From Streptomyces zagrosensis (lineage in GTDB: Bacteria; Actinomycetota; Actinomycetes; Streptomycetales; Streptomycetaceae), in NCBI RefSeq assembly GCF_014203645.1, contig NZ_JACHJL010000011.1, forward strand, positions 1-64,000: a stretch of DNA of 64,000 nt. Direction: 5' to 3'. A program made the position numbers and the translations under genes. The notes under the pieces were generated by a model, which made no database searches, had not been told where the DNA came from, and was given only the letters and a program-made list of their open reading frames with translations. Within the stretch, counting starts at the first letter, position 1. Every line of letters starts with the position of its first letter. Shown in pieces: positions 9,801-16,016 of the stretch.

Positions 9801-10756
9801 CCTGTGCCGTGCAGTTCGACGTACTGCACCTGGTGGGGGTCGATTCCAGCACGCCGGTAGGCGCTCGTGAGCACGGCGCGCTGCCCCTCGGCGCTGGGCG
9901 CGGCCAGGGCGGTGCCGGGGCCGTCGTTGTTGACGGCGCTGCCGCGGATCAGGCAGTAGATCCGGTCGCCGTCGGCAAGCGCCCGGGACAGCGGCTTGAG
10001 GGCGATCATGCCACCGCCTTCGCCCCGTACGAACCCATTGGCCCGGGCATCGAAGGTGTAGCAGCGGCCGTCCGGGGAGAGAGCCCCGATCCGGTCGATG
10101 GCCAACGCGCTCTCCGCCACGAGGTTGAGGTTCACCCCGCCGGCGAGGGCGAAGGTGGACTCCCCCGACCGCAGGCTGGCGCATGCGAGGTGCACCGCGA
10201 CCAGTGAGGAGGACTGCCCGGAATCGACGGTGAGGCTGGGCCCGCGTGCGCCGAGGAAGTACGAGAGGCGGTTGGCGATGATGCCGCGGCTTTGGCCAGT
10301 GAAGGTGTGCGGGTTGGTCTCCCGGCGGCGATGCCGGTCCTGGAGCAGGGCGTAGCCGTCCCAGATCGCCCCGATGAACACGCCGGTGCGCGTCGCGTGC
10401 AGCGCGGCGGGCACCTGTCCCGCGTCCTCAAGTGCCTCCCAGCCCAGCTCCAGGGCGAGTCGCTGCTGCGGGTCCATGGCAGTGGCCTCGCGCGGGGAGA
10501 CTCCGAAGAAGTCCGTGTCAAAGCCGTCCACTCGATCGAGGAAGCCGCCCCAGCGAGTGTGTGCCGCTGCGGGCGTAGCCGCGTCCGCTTCGGTCGCGTC
10601 CAAGGTGTTCCACCGTCCGGCCGGCGGCTGCGAGATTGCGCTTTCTCCCCGGCAGAGCAGTGCCCAAAATTTCCGCGGATCGGCTGCCTTTGGCAGGCGG
10701 CAGGAGAGACCGACGACAGCTATTGCCTCTTCGTTCGGCAGGTGGGTCTCAGGCAC
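827..10756 (-). CDS. Type I PKS, KSQ loading module plus fully reducing extension module 1
   Basis: About 3309 residues. Order: KSQ, AT, ACP, KS, AT, DH, ER, KR, ACP, docking tail. The first KS has Gln181 in place of cysteine (DSGQSSS), the hallmark of a decarboxylating loading KS. Both ATs have GHSQG serines (663, 1744) and YASH motifs (764, 1843), which in this family indicate methylmalonyl-CoA. ACP1 Ser is near 1002; KS1 Cys is 1242. The DH has His2054 and Asp2227, but its HxxxGxxxxP motif has His instead of Gly. The ER has GGVGMAA near 2690 and Val2594, associated with a 2R methyl branch. The KR has an LDD (B-type) motif and its Ser/Tyr. ACP2 is near 3178. Inference: the chain passed on is 2-methylpentanoyl. 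I chose GTG 10756 because GAGGGG lies about 8 nt upstream; the frame is also open to ATG 10849. Confidence 0.95.
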   Translation of the reverse strand: MPETHLPNEEAIAVVGLSCRLPKAADPRKFWALLCRGESAISQPPAGRWNTLDATEADAATPAAAHTRWGGFLDRVDGFDTDFFGVSPREATAMDPQQRLALELGWEALEDAGQVPAALHATRTGVFIGAIWDGYALLQDRHRRRETNPHTFTGQSRGIIANRLSYFLGARGPSLTVDSGQSSSLVAVHLACASLRSGESTFALAGGVNLNLVAESALAIDRIGALSPDGRCYTFDARANGFVRGEGGGMIALKPLSRALADGDRIYCLIRGSAVNNDGPGTALAAPSAEGQRAVLTSAYRRAGIDPHQVQYVELHGTGTRVGDPVEASALGDVLGVGRTSSEPLLLGSAKTNVGHLEGAAGIVGLLKAALAIKEGEIPPSLNFAEPHPRIDFDAWNLRVAAVRTPWPAREDGQRLAGVSSFGIGGTNCHLVLSAPPDAAAANNAANNAANNGANNGAHSDADIHAGPPAASPAAARATVPASGPVPWVLSARSAPGVAAQAERLAQFMAERQELRPADVGAALWATRSAFAHRAVVLGHNRQDLLTGLAALGRGEDAPHVVRGRAHPGKVAFVFPGQGGQWAGMAAELWASSPVFHSTFQACTDALTPYLDWSPAEVIRGVDGAPAFDRTDVIQPVLFALMVSLTAVWRSLGVHPDAVVGHSQGEIAAAHVSGALSLQDAAKIVALRAKAVGSLSGTPGAMASVPLPVAQVRVDLAAYGGRLHVAAINGPERTVVAGDQPAVDELAAAYEARGVRARSVLAGYASHTPQVESVRDELLAALADITPRTSDIPFYSTLTGEPIDTARLDADYWYRNLRHPVRFEEAVRALAAAGHTVFIENSSHPVLTLSVEQIVGEAGAAIGTLRRDSGDGRRMLMSAAQAHAAGVPVDWTACFAAHGARPSELPTYAFQRKSYWLDVTQSAQPGPLAADTAGPQLAASQLPSQPAASPMPAHEPDGHGAREGRAIDVPSVVLSATAAVLGHARLDAFDPERTFKDLGLDSVTGAELASRLSTSTGLRLPHTLTFDCPTPQHVIDRLRTELNEPAPHGQDTGAQLLSPAGVPATDPAEPIAIVSMACRYPGGVQTPEQLWDLVRAGAEGTTDFPTDRGWNLHGLYHPDPDHPGTTYTKRGGFLHDAARFDAEFFGISPREADAIEPQQRLLLEVAWEAIERAGMDPRALRGGPVGVFVGAMAQDYGPRMHEPPEGTDGGFLLTGSTGSVMSGRIAYSLGLEGPAVTVDTACSSSLVALHLAAQALRSAECSMALAGGVTVMSLPGIFVEFSRQRGLSIDGRCKAFAEAADGTGWSEGVGLLLLERLSDAQRNGHRVLAVIRGSAVNQDGASNGLTAPNGPSQQRVIRQALANARVPACEVDVVEAHGTGTALGDPIEAQAVQATYGQGRSADRPLWLGSVKSNIGHTQAAAGVAGVIKMVLALRHGVVPRTLHVDAPSSHVDWSAGAVALATEERAWPTADRPRRAAVSSFGISGTNAHLIVEQAPDRLSLDADQVPSFPTHRVPAQHDGNGSGDNNGSGDNNGNGDNDGSGDNNGSAENDGDGRPLAWPISGRSPQALAAQAGRLAAWAQRHQGTEPPAAQASEAVGVAIALATERSHFEHRAVITGQDTPQLISALEALAEGKDAPGTVTGTAAGTPKTVFVFPGQGPQWTGMAAGLLDDSPLFAAELDACAQALEPHTDWHLLDVLRHRPGAPGLDRVDVVQPALFAVASALVALWRAHGVHPDAVIGHSQGEIAAAYACGALSLDDAARVSALRSQALAQVAGTGGMASVPLPVGRARALLADHPGLHLAAVNGPATTVVAGDVEALERLVAHCQAEGVDAKTIPVDYASHTPHMTVLRDTLCTVLADLNPTAAEVPFYSTVTGGLLDTTALTGEYWYRNLSQPVLFHPTLDQLVTAGHRLYIETSPHPVLTPSIQHVLHADGDLAAGTAALGTLRRDAGGWPQFLTALATGYVHGAPVDWTRAHCRPQGSTRPIDLPTYAFQGTRHWLSPTTASTGADGVGLHGTRHPLLASTTHLPDGSWHATGTLSTSSQPWLAEHAVTHTPLLPATAYLELALTAGTATGCPVLAELTLHTPLLLTGEQPVHLHITVASAESDGGDTGVGARRRIDIHSRPQGTEADHPWTQHASGILSTATRATAAEPADRTWPPPGADRLPVDDLYPMLAERGYHYGPAFQNLRAAWRHHTIVYADARLAPDTPTSGYGLHPALLDSALHAVFLTPDQAGSTADALALPFAWSGVHLHATDADSLRVQVTPTGPNTVQLTATDPAGQPVITIESLTLRPLTTQGLAPQFDTQRSLFHLAWHPLPARDESPRTDIPQRLSVLDAQDSGLAGLLSQYTGATVRRHDRLAGLANALEAGEAAPDAVLAVLPAPDADADPVQQTAALTATVLQLLQDWLTTPQYVASRLCLISHGAVNPSITEPMDVRGLVHAAIWGLVRSAQAEHPDQFLLLDTDHREASHRALPTALAAALSDGETQLALRDGEISAARLVPATGGDTLIPPTEGPGWHLEVSGQGGTLGQVVLASTAQPDQPDQPDQAEAAEQGRAPLGPREIRIAVRAAGLNFRDVMVSLGLVPGKVPIGGEDAGVITEVGAEVTSLAPGDRVMGMAADGGIGPIRVTDHRLVARIPDDWSFTAAATVPAAFLTAYYSLVKLARIRTGDKVLIHTATGGVGMAAVQLARHFGAEVYATASPPKWDTLRAMGLDADHIASSRALDFEAHFRSHAPGGLDIVLNSLTAEFIDASLRLLAPNGRFIEMGKTDIRDPHEVATVHPNLLYEVFDLLDVDADRLQEMFADLSALFDAGTLRPLPTTTWPISQARQALRYFSLARHTGKITLSLPATLDPAGTVLITGGTGTLGGLVARHLVTRHGARRLLLISRSGPAADGAAQLRTQLTELGAEVTIAACDAADPQALADLVQSIPAEHPLTAVLHAAGALDDSTLENLTSPHIATVFRPKVDAAWNLHQATAGAPLAAFVLFSSATATLGNAGQANYAAANAFLDALSLHRRAQGLPATSLAWGLWEEASGMTGHLDGAQRDRVISHAGVTPLRTDHALALFDTALRLDHANLAPCPITPPTDPVAVPALLRALPGAPTRRAAATGTTASGLAEELAALAPEDQHRHLLGLVRGHAATVLGHPTPDSIVAVRPFKEIGFDSLTAVELRNRLTTATRLRLSPTLIFDHPTPAELAAHLHTQLNPRDADPALRLQRELEQLESSLSELAVEESESAAIRARLESLVWKLGENDRESALDSGDDLKSATDDEIFNVIENEFGLSGLPGQREDGGF
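6101..6190. repeat. 18-bp minisatellite, five units, in the module-1 KS-AT linker
   Basis: Five head-to-tail 18-bp units (plus-strand form gttgttatcgccactgcc, three exact copies and two diverged) encode a run of GSGDNN-type hexapeptides. It sits between the KS and AT of module 1, where length variation should be tolerated. Confidence 0.9.
9389..9436. repeat. 12-bp minisatellite, four units, in the loading-module KS-AT linker
   Basis: Four 12-bp units (gttattggc plus acc, ggc, tgc or ggc) encode NNAA/NNGA tetrapeptides in the KSQ-AT linker. The unit differs in sequence and length from the repeat in the module-1 linker, yet both give Asn-rich spacers. Confidence 0.9.
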
Positions 10757-10921
10757 AACTCTGCTTCCCCTCGGGGCGTTTTGACACAGGACCGTGCACG
10801 CGGGCGCGCCGATTTGATCGCAGGTGACGGGGCCGGCTGGGCCGGTCAAGCGCAGTCCGCGGGTGACGTCTTCGTCGCCGTGAACCGTCCGTCACTCATG
10901 AGCAGCTCGCAGCGGTAGACG

Positions 10922-10935
10922 TGCTTGCACAAGCA
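10922..10935. promoter_or_regulatory. Palindrome upstream of the PKS gene
   Basis: TGCTTGCACAAGCA is a 6+2+6 inverted repeat about 165 nt upstream of the chosen PKS start. It could be a dimer-binding operator; the binding protein is unknown. Confidence 0.35.
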
Positions 10936-11054
10936 GTCGCCGGGCCGTTTCCGGCCTGCGGGCCCGGATTCTTGGTCAGGGAATCTCAGGCCCGGTTGCG
11001 TGGAATGAGATAACCACTGCCGATAGCTGCTACGCAACCATATGAAGAGGCCGT

Positions 11055-11080
11055 TGCCTGTTCGTACTTCCGCCTTGCCC
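11055..11080 (-). promoter_or_regulatory. Motif shared between PKS and CCR operon upstream regions (copy 1)
   Basis: On the plus strand the block is TGCCTGTTCGTACT, then TCC, then GCCTTGCCC. The same two blocks occur in the same order at 16353-16379, upstream of the crotonyl-CoA carboxylase/reductase operon, with one substitution and one inserted base between them. Both copies lie about 300-340 nt upstream of leftward-reading genes. A common activator site or promoter element is the likely meaning. Confidence 0.6.
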
Positions 11081-11187
11081 ATGTTTCCCATGGACCTTGG
11101 GTGGCGCACCGCGGCCTCATTGCGGGCAGCGGGAATCCCACGGGTCCGAATGGATACCGCGGGAAAAGTGCAGTGACGTTTCTTGTG

Positions 11188-11802
11188 TCAGATCAGGCCG
11201 GATCGAATGGCGTAGGAAACCACATGCGTACGGTTGCGTAGATTAAGCTGCTTCATCAACCCGTAAAAGATGTTCTTTATCGTACGCTCCGAGTAGCATA
11301 GCTCTTGGGATATTTCTGCTATCACGTAGCCTTCGGCCGCCAGTCTCAGCACGTTGATCTCTCTGGCGGACAGGCCGGATGCGGTGAGGCCACGTGGCGT
11401 GAGGACATCACGCTGTACTCGGTGCACATGGTCGAGCAATCCCCCCTGGAGAGAGGAAGGGAAGTCCGCCCAGCCCCTGTTGACTCGTCGAATGACGTCA
11501 ATAAATTTGGCGGGCGTGAACTCGGCACGCCACAGCGCCGCCCGAACACCGTGTTCGGCCGCCGTCGAGTAATCGGCGTGCCAACTGTTGTCCACGATGA
11601 GGCAGAACCGGACGGAGGGAGTCTGCAACTCCCGTAACAACTCCATGGTGGCTGCATTCACCGTCTCCACGGAGACGACCATGACGTCAACTTCAACTCC
11701 CGGTGCTGCGGCGCTGAGCACGAATTGCGGATTCGCTTCGAGCGGACCGACCAACCCCATGCACGTTATGGGATCTTCCGCATGAACCGCTACCTTGATC
11801 AC
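11188..11802 (-). CDS. NarL/LuxR-type transcriptional regulator with a degenerate receiver domain
   Basis: 204 residues from GTG 11802, which has GGGGTGA just upstream; in-frame codons extend to 11883. Residues about 1-120 resemble a response-regulator receiver, but the expected phosphate-accepting Asp position reads MVVSVETV, with Ser44. Acidic residues remain near the N-terminus (AEDP). Residues about 139-204 are a LuxR-type helix-turn-helix (LSAREINVLRLAAEGYVIAE, then SERTIKNI). It sits next to the PKS genes in the same orientation and is probably a cluster-situated regulator. Without the Asp it may act independently of phosphorylation or bind a ligand; that is inference. Confidence 0.85.
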   Translation of the reverse strand: MIKVAVHAEDPITCMGLVGPLEANPQFVLSAAAPGVEVDVMVVSVETVNAATMELLRELQTPSVRFCLIVDNSWHADYSTAAEHGVRAALWRAEFTPAKFIDVIRRVNRGWADFPSSLQGGLLDHVHRVQRDVLTPRGLTASGLSAREINVLRLAAEGYVIAEISQELCYSERTIKNIFYGLMKQLNLRNRTHVVSYAIRSGLI

Positions 11803-12770
11803 GACCGTCACCCCGTGTCGAATGAGCGCCCCTGTAGCACGGGCTTCGACCCGCTGCGAGGCGGTACCTCGACATAATTGCATGGCTGCACAGAGGCATC
11901 CCCAGCCCGGAGCGGACGGACAGCTACCTGTAGGGAAAAATCACGCGAGCACACGCGAAAGCGGAATGCCGCACACCGCGAAGCAGGTGTCGCATTTTTT
12001 CCTATCGGTTCATCTCGGGGGAGAAAATCAGGTAGCGCGCAGGGCACGTACCAGCGTAATCGGCGTATCCGATCATCGATACGCATGAATTTTCGCTCAA
12101 AGTGGCACCCGGCGCGACTTCACGAGGCCGCATAAAGTGTCCGGCCCTGCTGGTCGCCCGGCGCACTCCACTCGCGATACGCCAAGAACTCCCACCAAGA
12201 GCCGCCAAGAACGCACGTGGTGGCGCAACCCCAAGAACACCGTGGTTTTTTCGCCCTGTCGAGGAAAGGAGTTGGGCATGCCGCGAGGCGCGAACCGGAC
12301 ACGGTGACATCGGGACGGTCCTTGGCTCGCCTGGTCCGCTGTGCGTGCGCGATGGCCCCGCATCCGCGGGCACCCTGCCCGTGCCGCGCGACGCGCCTGG
12401 GGCGCCGCCTCTCGCGCAACGGCCCCTGCCCTGCCCACGGGCAGGGGCGGCTGGCGCTGCTGCCGGCACACCTGGCGCCGCCCTGGTCGGCGGTGGGGAG
12501 GCGCGACCGACCAGGCGGCTGCTACGCGGCGAAGGCGGCTCGGCGGCAAAGACGCCTGGGGCCTGCATGGTTGGCGCTTCGCACACGACCGGTACGGGCG
12601 CCACCGCGGCGCGGGCGACTTTGCCCCGGGCGGGCACGGCCCTGCCCGACCGGGCGATCGTGCCCGGCCGGGCAGGGCAGGCCAGCGCTGCTTTGCCTGA
12701 AGGCGCTGGGGCGCGGCAGCTGTGAACACACCGATCCGCCAACTAGCGCTTGCGGCCCACGAGTTCATAC
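11803..12770. other. Long intergenic region, no gene supported
   Basis: Nearly 1 kb without a credible gene. The first 300 bases are comparatively AT-rich and probably hold the promoter of the leftward regulator. Bases 12140-12730 are extremely GC-rich. Long open frames exist there on both strands, but their translations are low-complexity Ala/Arg/Pro/Gly with no recognisable domain. A perfect 9-bp hairpin (CCCCTGCCC ... GGGCAGGGG) lies near 12423-12447. The stretch separates the regulator from the extender-unit operon. Confidence 0.6.
12063..12084. promoter_or_regulatory. Inverted repeat upstream of the NarL-type regulator
   Basis: GCGTATC, an 8-nt spacer, then GATACGC: a perfect 7-bp inverted repeat about 260 nt upstream of the regulator start, in the AT-richer part of the gap. 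It is a candidate operator only. Confidence 0.3.
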
Positions 12771-13631
12771 CTAGGCGTAGAGATGGAAGCCCTGCCCGCT
12801 TTTTCTGCCCAGTAGCCCGCTTTCGAGCATGCGCAACAGTAACGAGGGCGGTGCGTAGAGCGGTTCCTTGAGTTCGGCGTACATCGCCTCGCCGATGGAG
12901 GCGATGGTATCGAGACCGATCAGGTCGATCAGCGCCAAGGGGCCCATGGGGTGCCCGCAGCCGAGGGTCATGCCCTGGTCGATTTCCTCGGCCGACGCCG
13001 CGCCGGCTTCCAGCATCCGCACCGCTGCCAGCAGGTAGGGCACAAGCAGCGCGTTGACGATGAAGCCCGGCTGATCCTTGGCACGCACCACCTGCTTTCC
13101 GAGGGTGGTGGTAAGGAAGGACTCCACTCGATCCAGCGTGGCGGCCCGAGTGGGCAGTGAGCCGACCAGTTCGACCAGCGGCATCACCGGCGCCGGGTTG
13201 AAGAAGTGCACGCCGACCAGGCGGCCGGGGTCGCGGGTGCCCTGTCCCAGCTTGCTGATCGGGATCGAGGACGTGCTGGACGCGAGCACCGCGTCCGGGT
13301 CCTGCACGACGTCGTCCAGTTCGGCCAGGACCCGCCGCTTGTCGTCAAGGGATTCGCCGACCGCTTCCACCACGAGCTGTCGATCGTGCAGGGCCTTGGC
13401 GCGGGTCGCGAAGGATACGCGTTGCATCGCGGCGTCACGGTCGTGCCCGCTGATCTTCCCCTTGCGCACGGCCCGTTCGAGCGATCGCAGCAGTCGTTCC
13501 ATGCCACGGTCGATGGCTTTCTCGCCGCGGACCAGGACGGTCACGTCGAGGCCGGCCCTGGCCACGACCTCGGTGAAGCCCGCGCCCATCACCCCGCAGC
13601 CCACGACTCCAATTCTTCGGAACTCACTCAT
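12771..13631 (-). CDS. 3-hydroxyacyl-CoA dehydrogenase (HbdA/PaaH type)
   Basis: 286 residues. It begins MSEFRRIGVVGCGVMGAGF, a Rossmann GxGxMG dinucleotide site, and contains VGVHFFNPAPVMPLVELV and the C-terminal substrate segment with GHPMGPLALIDLIGLD, typical of NAD(P)-dependent 3-hydroxybutyryl-CoA dehydrogenases. The start ATG lies inside the last codons of the upstream KAS III gene (8-bp overlap), so it is the last gene of a coupled operon CCR-KAS III-dehydrogenase. Its probable role is to reduce the 3-ketoacyl product of the KAS III. A dehydratase is then needed before the carboxylase/reductase, and none is encoded nearby, so a housekeeping enzyme would have to supply that step. Confidence 0.92.
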   Translation of the reverse strand: MSEFRRIGVVGCGVMGAGFTEVVARAGLDVTVLVRGEKAIDRGMERLLRSLERAVRKGKISGHDRDAAMQRVSFATRAKALHDRQLVVEAVGESLDDKRRVLAELDDVVQDPDAVLASSTSSIPISKLGQGTRDPGRLVGVHFFNPAPVMPLVELVGSLPTRAATLDRVESFLTTTLGKQVVRAKDQPGFIVNALLVPYLLAAVRMLEAGAASAEEIDQGMTLGCGHPMGPLALIDLIGLDTIASIGEAMYAELKEPLYAPPSLLLRMLESGLLGRKSGQGFHLYA

Positions 13632-14664
13632 GCTGCCCTTGCCCGTGGCACGCCGACCAGCGCAGCAGGCAGGTACCGACCGACATACCGCCCCCGAACC
13701 CCGACAGCAGCACCAACTCGCCGTCCCCGATCGCGCCCGTACGCACGGCGTCGTCCAGCGCGACCGGCACCGATGCGCTACCGAGGTTGCCGTACCGGCC
13801 GACCACGAGATGGGTGCGGTCGCGGGATAACCCGCAACGGTCGGCGAGTTGACCGAGCAGTACCCCGTTCGCCTGGTGCGGCACGAAGCAGGCGATGTCA
13901 TCGACGCCGACCCCCACCCGATCGAGGACCTTTTGCACCACGGGGGGCACGTTGTTCATCACGAAGTCGCGGACGGCGCGACCTTGCATGGTGAAGAAGT
14001 GCCCTCCGTCGGCGAGCGTCTGCGCCGAGGTCGGGAGCCTGCTGCCGCCGGCCGCGACCTTGATCAGGTCCTGAGCCTCGCCATGGGTGCTCAAGGTGAC
14101 GTCAAGCATCCCGTGACCTTCGGGTACCTCACCCATGATCACGGCGCCGGCCCCGTCGCCGAGGAGCACCGCGGTGCGCCGGTCGCTGAAGTTGAGGATG
14201 CGCGAGTAGACGTCGGCGCCCACTACCAGGGCGCGGGAGCCGGGGTTGGCCATGATCAGTCCGCGGGCCACCTCGATGGCGTACACGAATCCGGCGCACA
14301 CCGCGTTGATGTCGAAGCAGGCCGCGCTTTGGGCACCGATCAGTTGCTGGAGGATGCTGGCCGTGGCCGGTTGCGGGAAGTCGCCGGTGGAGGTGGACAC
14401 GATGATGTAGTCGATGAGCGTGGCCGGCAGGCCCGCATGGTCCAGGGCGTTGCGCGCGGCGTGGGCGGCCAGGTCCGATGTTGCCTCCGTGTCGGCCGCG
14501 TAACGCCTGGTGCGGATGCCGGTTCGGCTCTCGATCCAGTCGGCGGTGATGTCCGGCACCTTCGCGGCGACCTCTTCGTTGGTCACCACGCGCTCGGGCA
14601 CGTATGAGCCGGTGCCCAAGATGCCGATGGGTCGTGGCGGCGCCATGGCGCTCATGCCGCTCAT
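13624..14664 (-). CDS. Beta-ketoacyl-ACP synthase III (FabH-like), extender-unit pathway
   Basis: 346 residues, the usual KAS III length. The full catalytic triad is visible: Cys123 in INAVCAGFVYAI, His263 in VPHQANGV, Asn293 in RYGNLGSASVP. The start ATG overlaps the stop of the carboxylase/reductase gene by four bases (ATGA), and the next gene overlaps its 3' end. KAS III enzymes condense an acyl-CoA with malonyl-ACP. In extender-unit cassettes, such as those for isobutylmalonyl- or longer alkylmalonyl-CoA, a homologue makes the 3-ketoacyl precursor. The acyl primer cannot be read from the sequence. Confidence 0.93.
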   Translation of the reverse strand: MSGMSAMAPPRPIGILGTGSYVPERVVTNEEVAAKVPDITADWIESRTGIRTRRYAADTEATSDLAAHAARNALDHAGLPATLIDYIIVSTSTGDFPQPATASILQQLIGAQSAACFDINAVCAGFVYAIEVARGLIMANPGSRALVVGADVYSRILNFSDRRTAVLLGDGAGAVIMGEVPEGHGMLDVTLSTHGEAQDLIKVAAGGSRLPTSAQTLADGGHFFTMQGRAVRDFVMNNVPPVVQKVLDRVGVGVDDIACFVPHQANGVLLGQLADRCGLSRDRTHLVVGRYGNLGSASVPVALDDAVRTGAIGDGELVLLSGFGGGMSVGTCLLRWSACHGQGQHE

Positions 14665-16016
14665 GCCGTTGCCTCGACTCGGGCCGAGCAGCCCCGCAGG
14701 GGGGTGAGGCTCGCTGCGCCGAGTCGGGCGCGCCGCTCAGGGGCGCTGACTCCCATTCCCTCTTGCGGCGCCATACACAGCACCGCGACCTTGCCGAGGT
14801 GCCCGTTCGTCTGCACCAGCCGGGTGGCCTCGCCGACCTCGGCGAGCGGATAGACCGTGGAGAGGGTGGGTACGACGTGGCCCGAGTCGATGAGTCGGGC
14901 GCATTCCAGCTGTTCCTGGAGATTCGCCACGTGGCTGCCGATCACCCGCTTCAGCTTCATCCACAGATAGCGGTTGTCGAAGACGTGCTGGTAGCCGGTG
15001 CTGGAGCCGCAGGTCACCACGGTGCCGCCGCGCCGCACCACGAACACCGAGGCGCCGAAGGTGGCCTGCCCCACGTGCTCGAAGACCACGTCCGGGTCCC
15101 GGCCTATGTGGCCGCGGATGATCGAACCGAGCCGCTTGCCGATCGCGATCGCCTGCCCCGGATCGTTGGACGCGTCATCGTCGAGCCCGACCTCGGAGCG
15201 TTTGATGACGATGTCACAGCCGAGCTTGCGCACCGCATCAGCCTTGGCGTCCGACCCCACCACCCCGATCGGGATGCCACCACCGTTCTTCACGAACTGC
15301 ACCGCGTACGCACCGAGGCCGCCGGCGGCGCCCCAGATCAAGACCGCGTCGCCCTGCTTCATCCGGGCGCCGTTGGCGCCGACGAGCATCCGGTAGGCGG
15401 TGCCCGCGCACAGTGTGTTGCAGGCGGCCTCCTCCCAGGTCAAGTGGGCGGGCTTTGGCACGAGTTGGCTCGCTCGTACCACGGTGTACTCGGCGAGTCC
15501 CCCGAAGTTCGTCTCGAACCCCCACGCCCGCTGTTCAGCGCCGAGCATGCCATCGGCGTGCGTCGCCGGCTCCTGATCGTCCACGTATGCGGGGCTGACC
15601 ACCACGTGGTCCCCCACGCGCCAACGGCGCACGCCGGAGCCGACGCGCACGATCACGCCGGCCCCATCGGACCCGACGACCTGGTGGTCTTGGTCGTGCC
15701 GGGTCGCCCAGCCGCCCTGCTGGGCGAACTGCCGCAGGAAGCGAAAGGTGGAGACGGGTTCGAACATGGCCGACCACACGGTGTTGTAGTTGATCGAACT
15801 TGCCATGACGGCCACGACGACTTCGTCCGGGGCGAGTTCTGGCATGGGGACCAACCCGACCCGTAGCGACTTTCTGACGTCCTTGTCTGCCACGTCACGG
15901 AACATATCCGCGTCTTCTTTGCGGAGATATGCGGCCACATATTCGCGGGGTAAATCGAGGCGTTCTATCTCAGCGGGCTTCGCGCCGCCGATCAAGGCGT
16001 CAGCCAGGGAGCTCAT
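14661..16016 (-). CDS. ccr: Crotonyl-CoA carboxylase/reductase family enzyme
   Basis: 451 residues, full length for the family. The N-terminal half is the substrate and quinone-oxidoreductase-like part (INYNTVWSAMFEPVSTF, QDHQVVGSDGAGVIVRVGSG). The cofactor-binding Rossmann core is WGAAGGLGAYAVQFV. The family uses NADPH and CO2 to convert 2-enoyl-CoA to alkylmalonyl-CoA. A clear AGAGG site precedes the ATG. It is the first gene of the three-gene operon, so the operon should supply an alkylmalonyl-CoA for an AT downstream in the PKS; both ATs visible here look methylmalonyl-specific. Its upstream region carries a motif also found before the PKS operon. Alkyl chain preference cannot be told by eye. 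Confidence 0.95.
   Translation of the reverse strand: MSSLADALIGGAKPAEIERLDLPREYVAAYLRKEDADMFRDVADKDVRKSLRVGLVPMPELAPDEVVVAVMASSINYNTVWSAMFEPVSTFRFLRQFAQQGGWATRHDQDHQVVGSDGAGVIVRVGSGVRRWRVGDHVVVSPAYVDDQEPATHADGMLGAEQRAWGFETNFGGLAEYTVVRASQLVPKPAHLTWEEAACNTLCAGTAYRMLVGANGARMKQGDAVLIWGAAGGLGAYAVQFVKNGGGIPIGVVGSDAKADAVRKLGCDIVIKRSEVGLDDDASNDPGQAIAIGKRLGSIIRGHIGRDPDVVFEHVGQATFGASVFVVRRGGTVVTCGSSTGYQHVFDNRYLWMKLKRVIGSHVANLQEQLECARLIDSGHVVPTLSTVYPLAEVGEATRLVQTNGHLGKVAVLCMAPQEGMGVSAPERRARLGAASLTPLRGCSARVEATA

Larger units (their letters stand above)
10757..11187. other. Promoter-side intergenic region of the PKS operon
   Basis: No gene is supported here. The first 93 bases upstream of GTG 10756 stay in frame with the PKS but do not look like KS sequence. 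The stretch contains a near-perfect palindrome at 10922-10935 and the motif shared with the extender-unit operon at 11055-11080. The regulator gene beyond reads in the same direction, so the region can hold both its 3' end signals and the PKS promoter. Confidence 0.6.

Noticed and set aside
827..10849. ATG 10849 as the PKS start
   Set aside because: GTG 10756 has a strong GAGGGG site at proper spacing and begins close to the KS domain; the 31 extra residues look random.
12002..12742. Open frames of about 200-250 codons on both strands
   Set aside because: Overlapping, low-complexity Ala/Arg/Pro sequences with no ribosome-binding site or domain; treated as non-coding.
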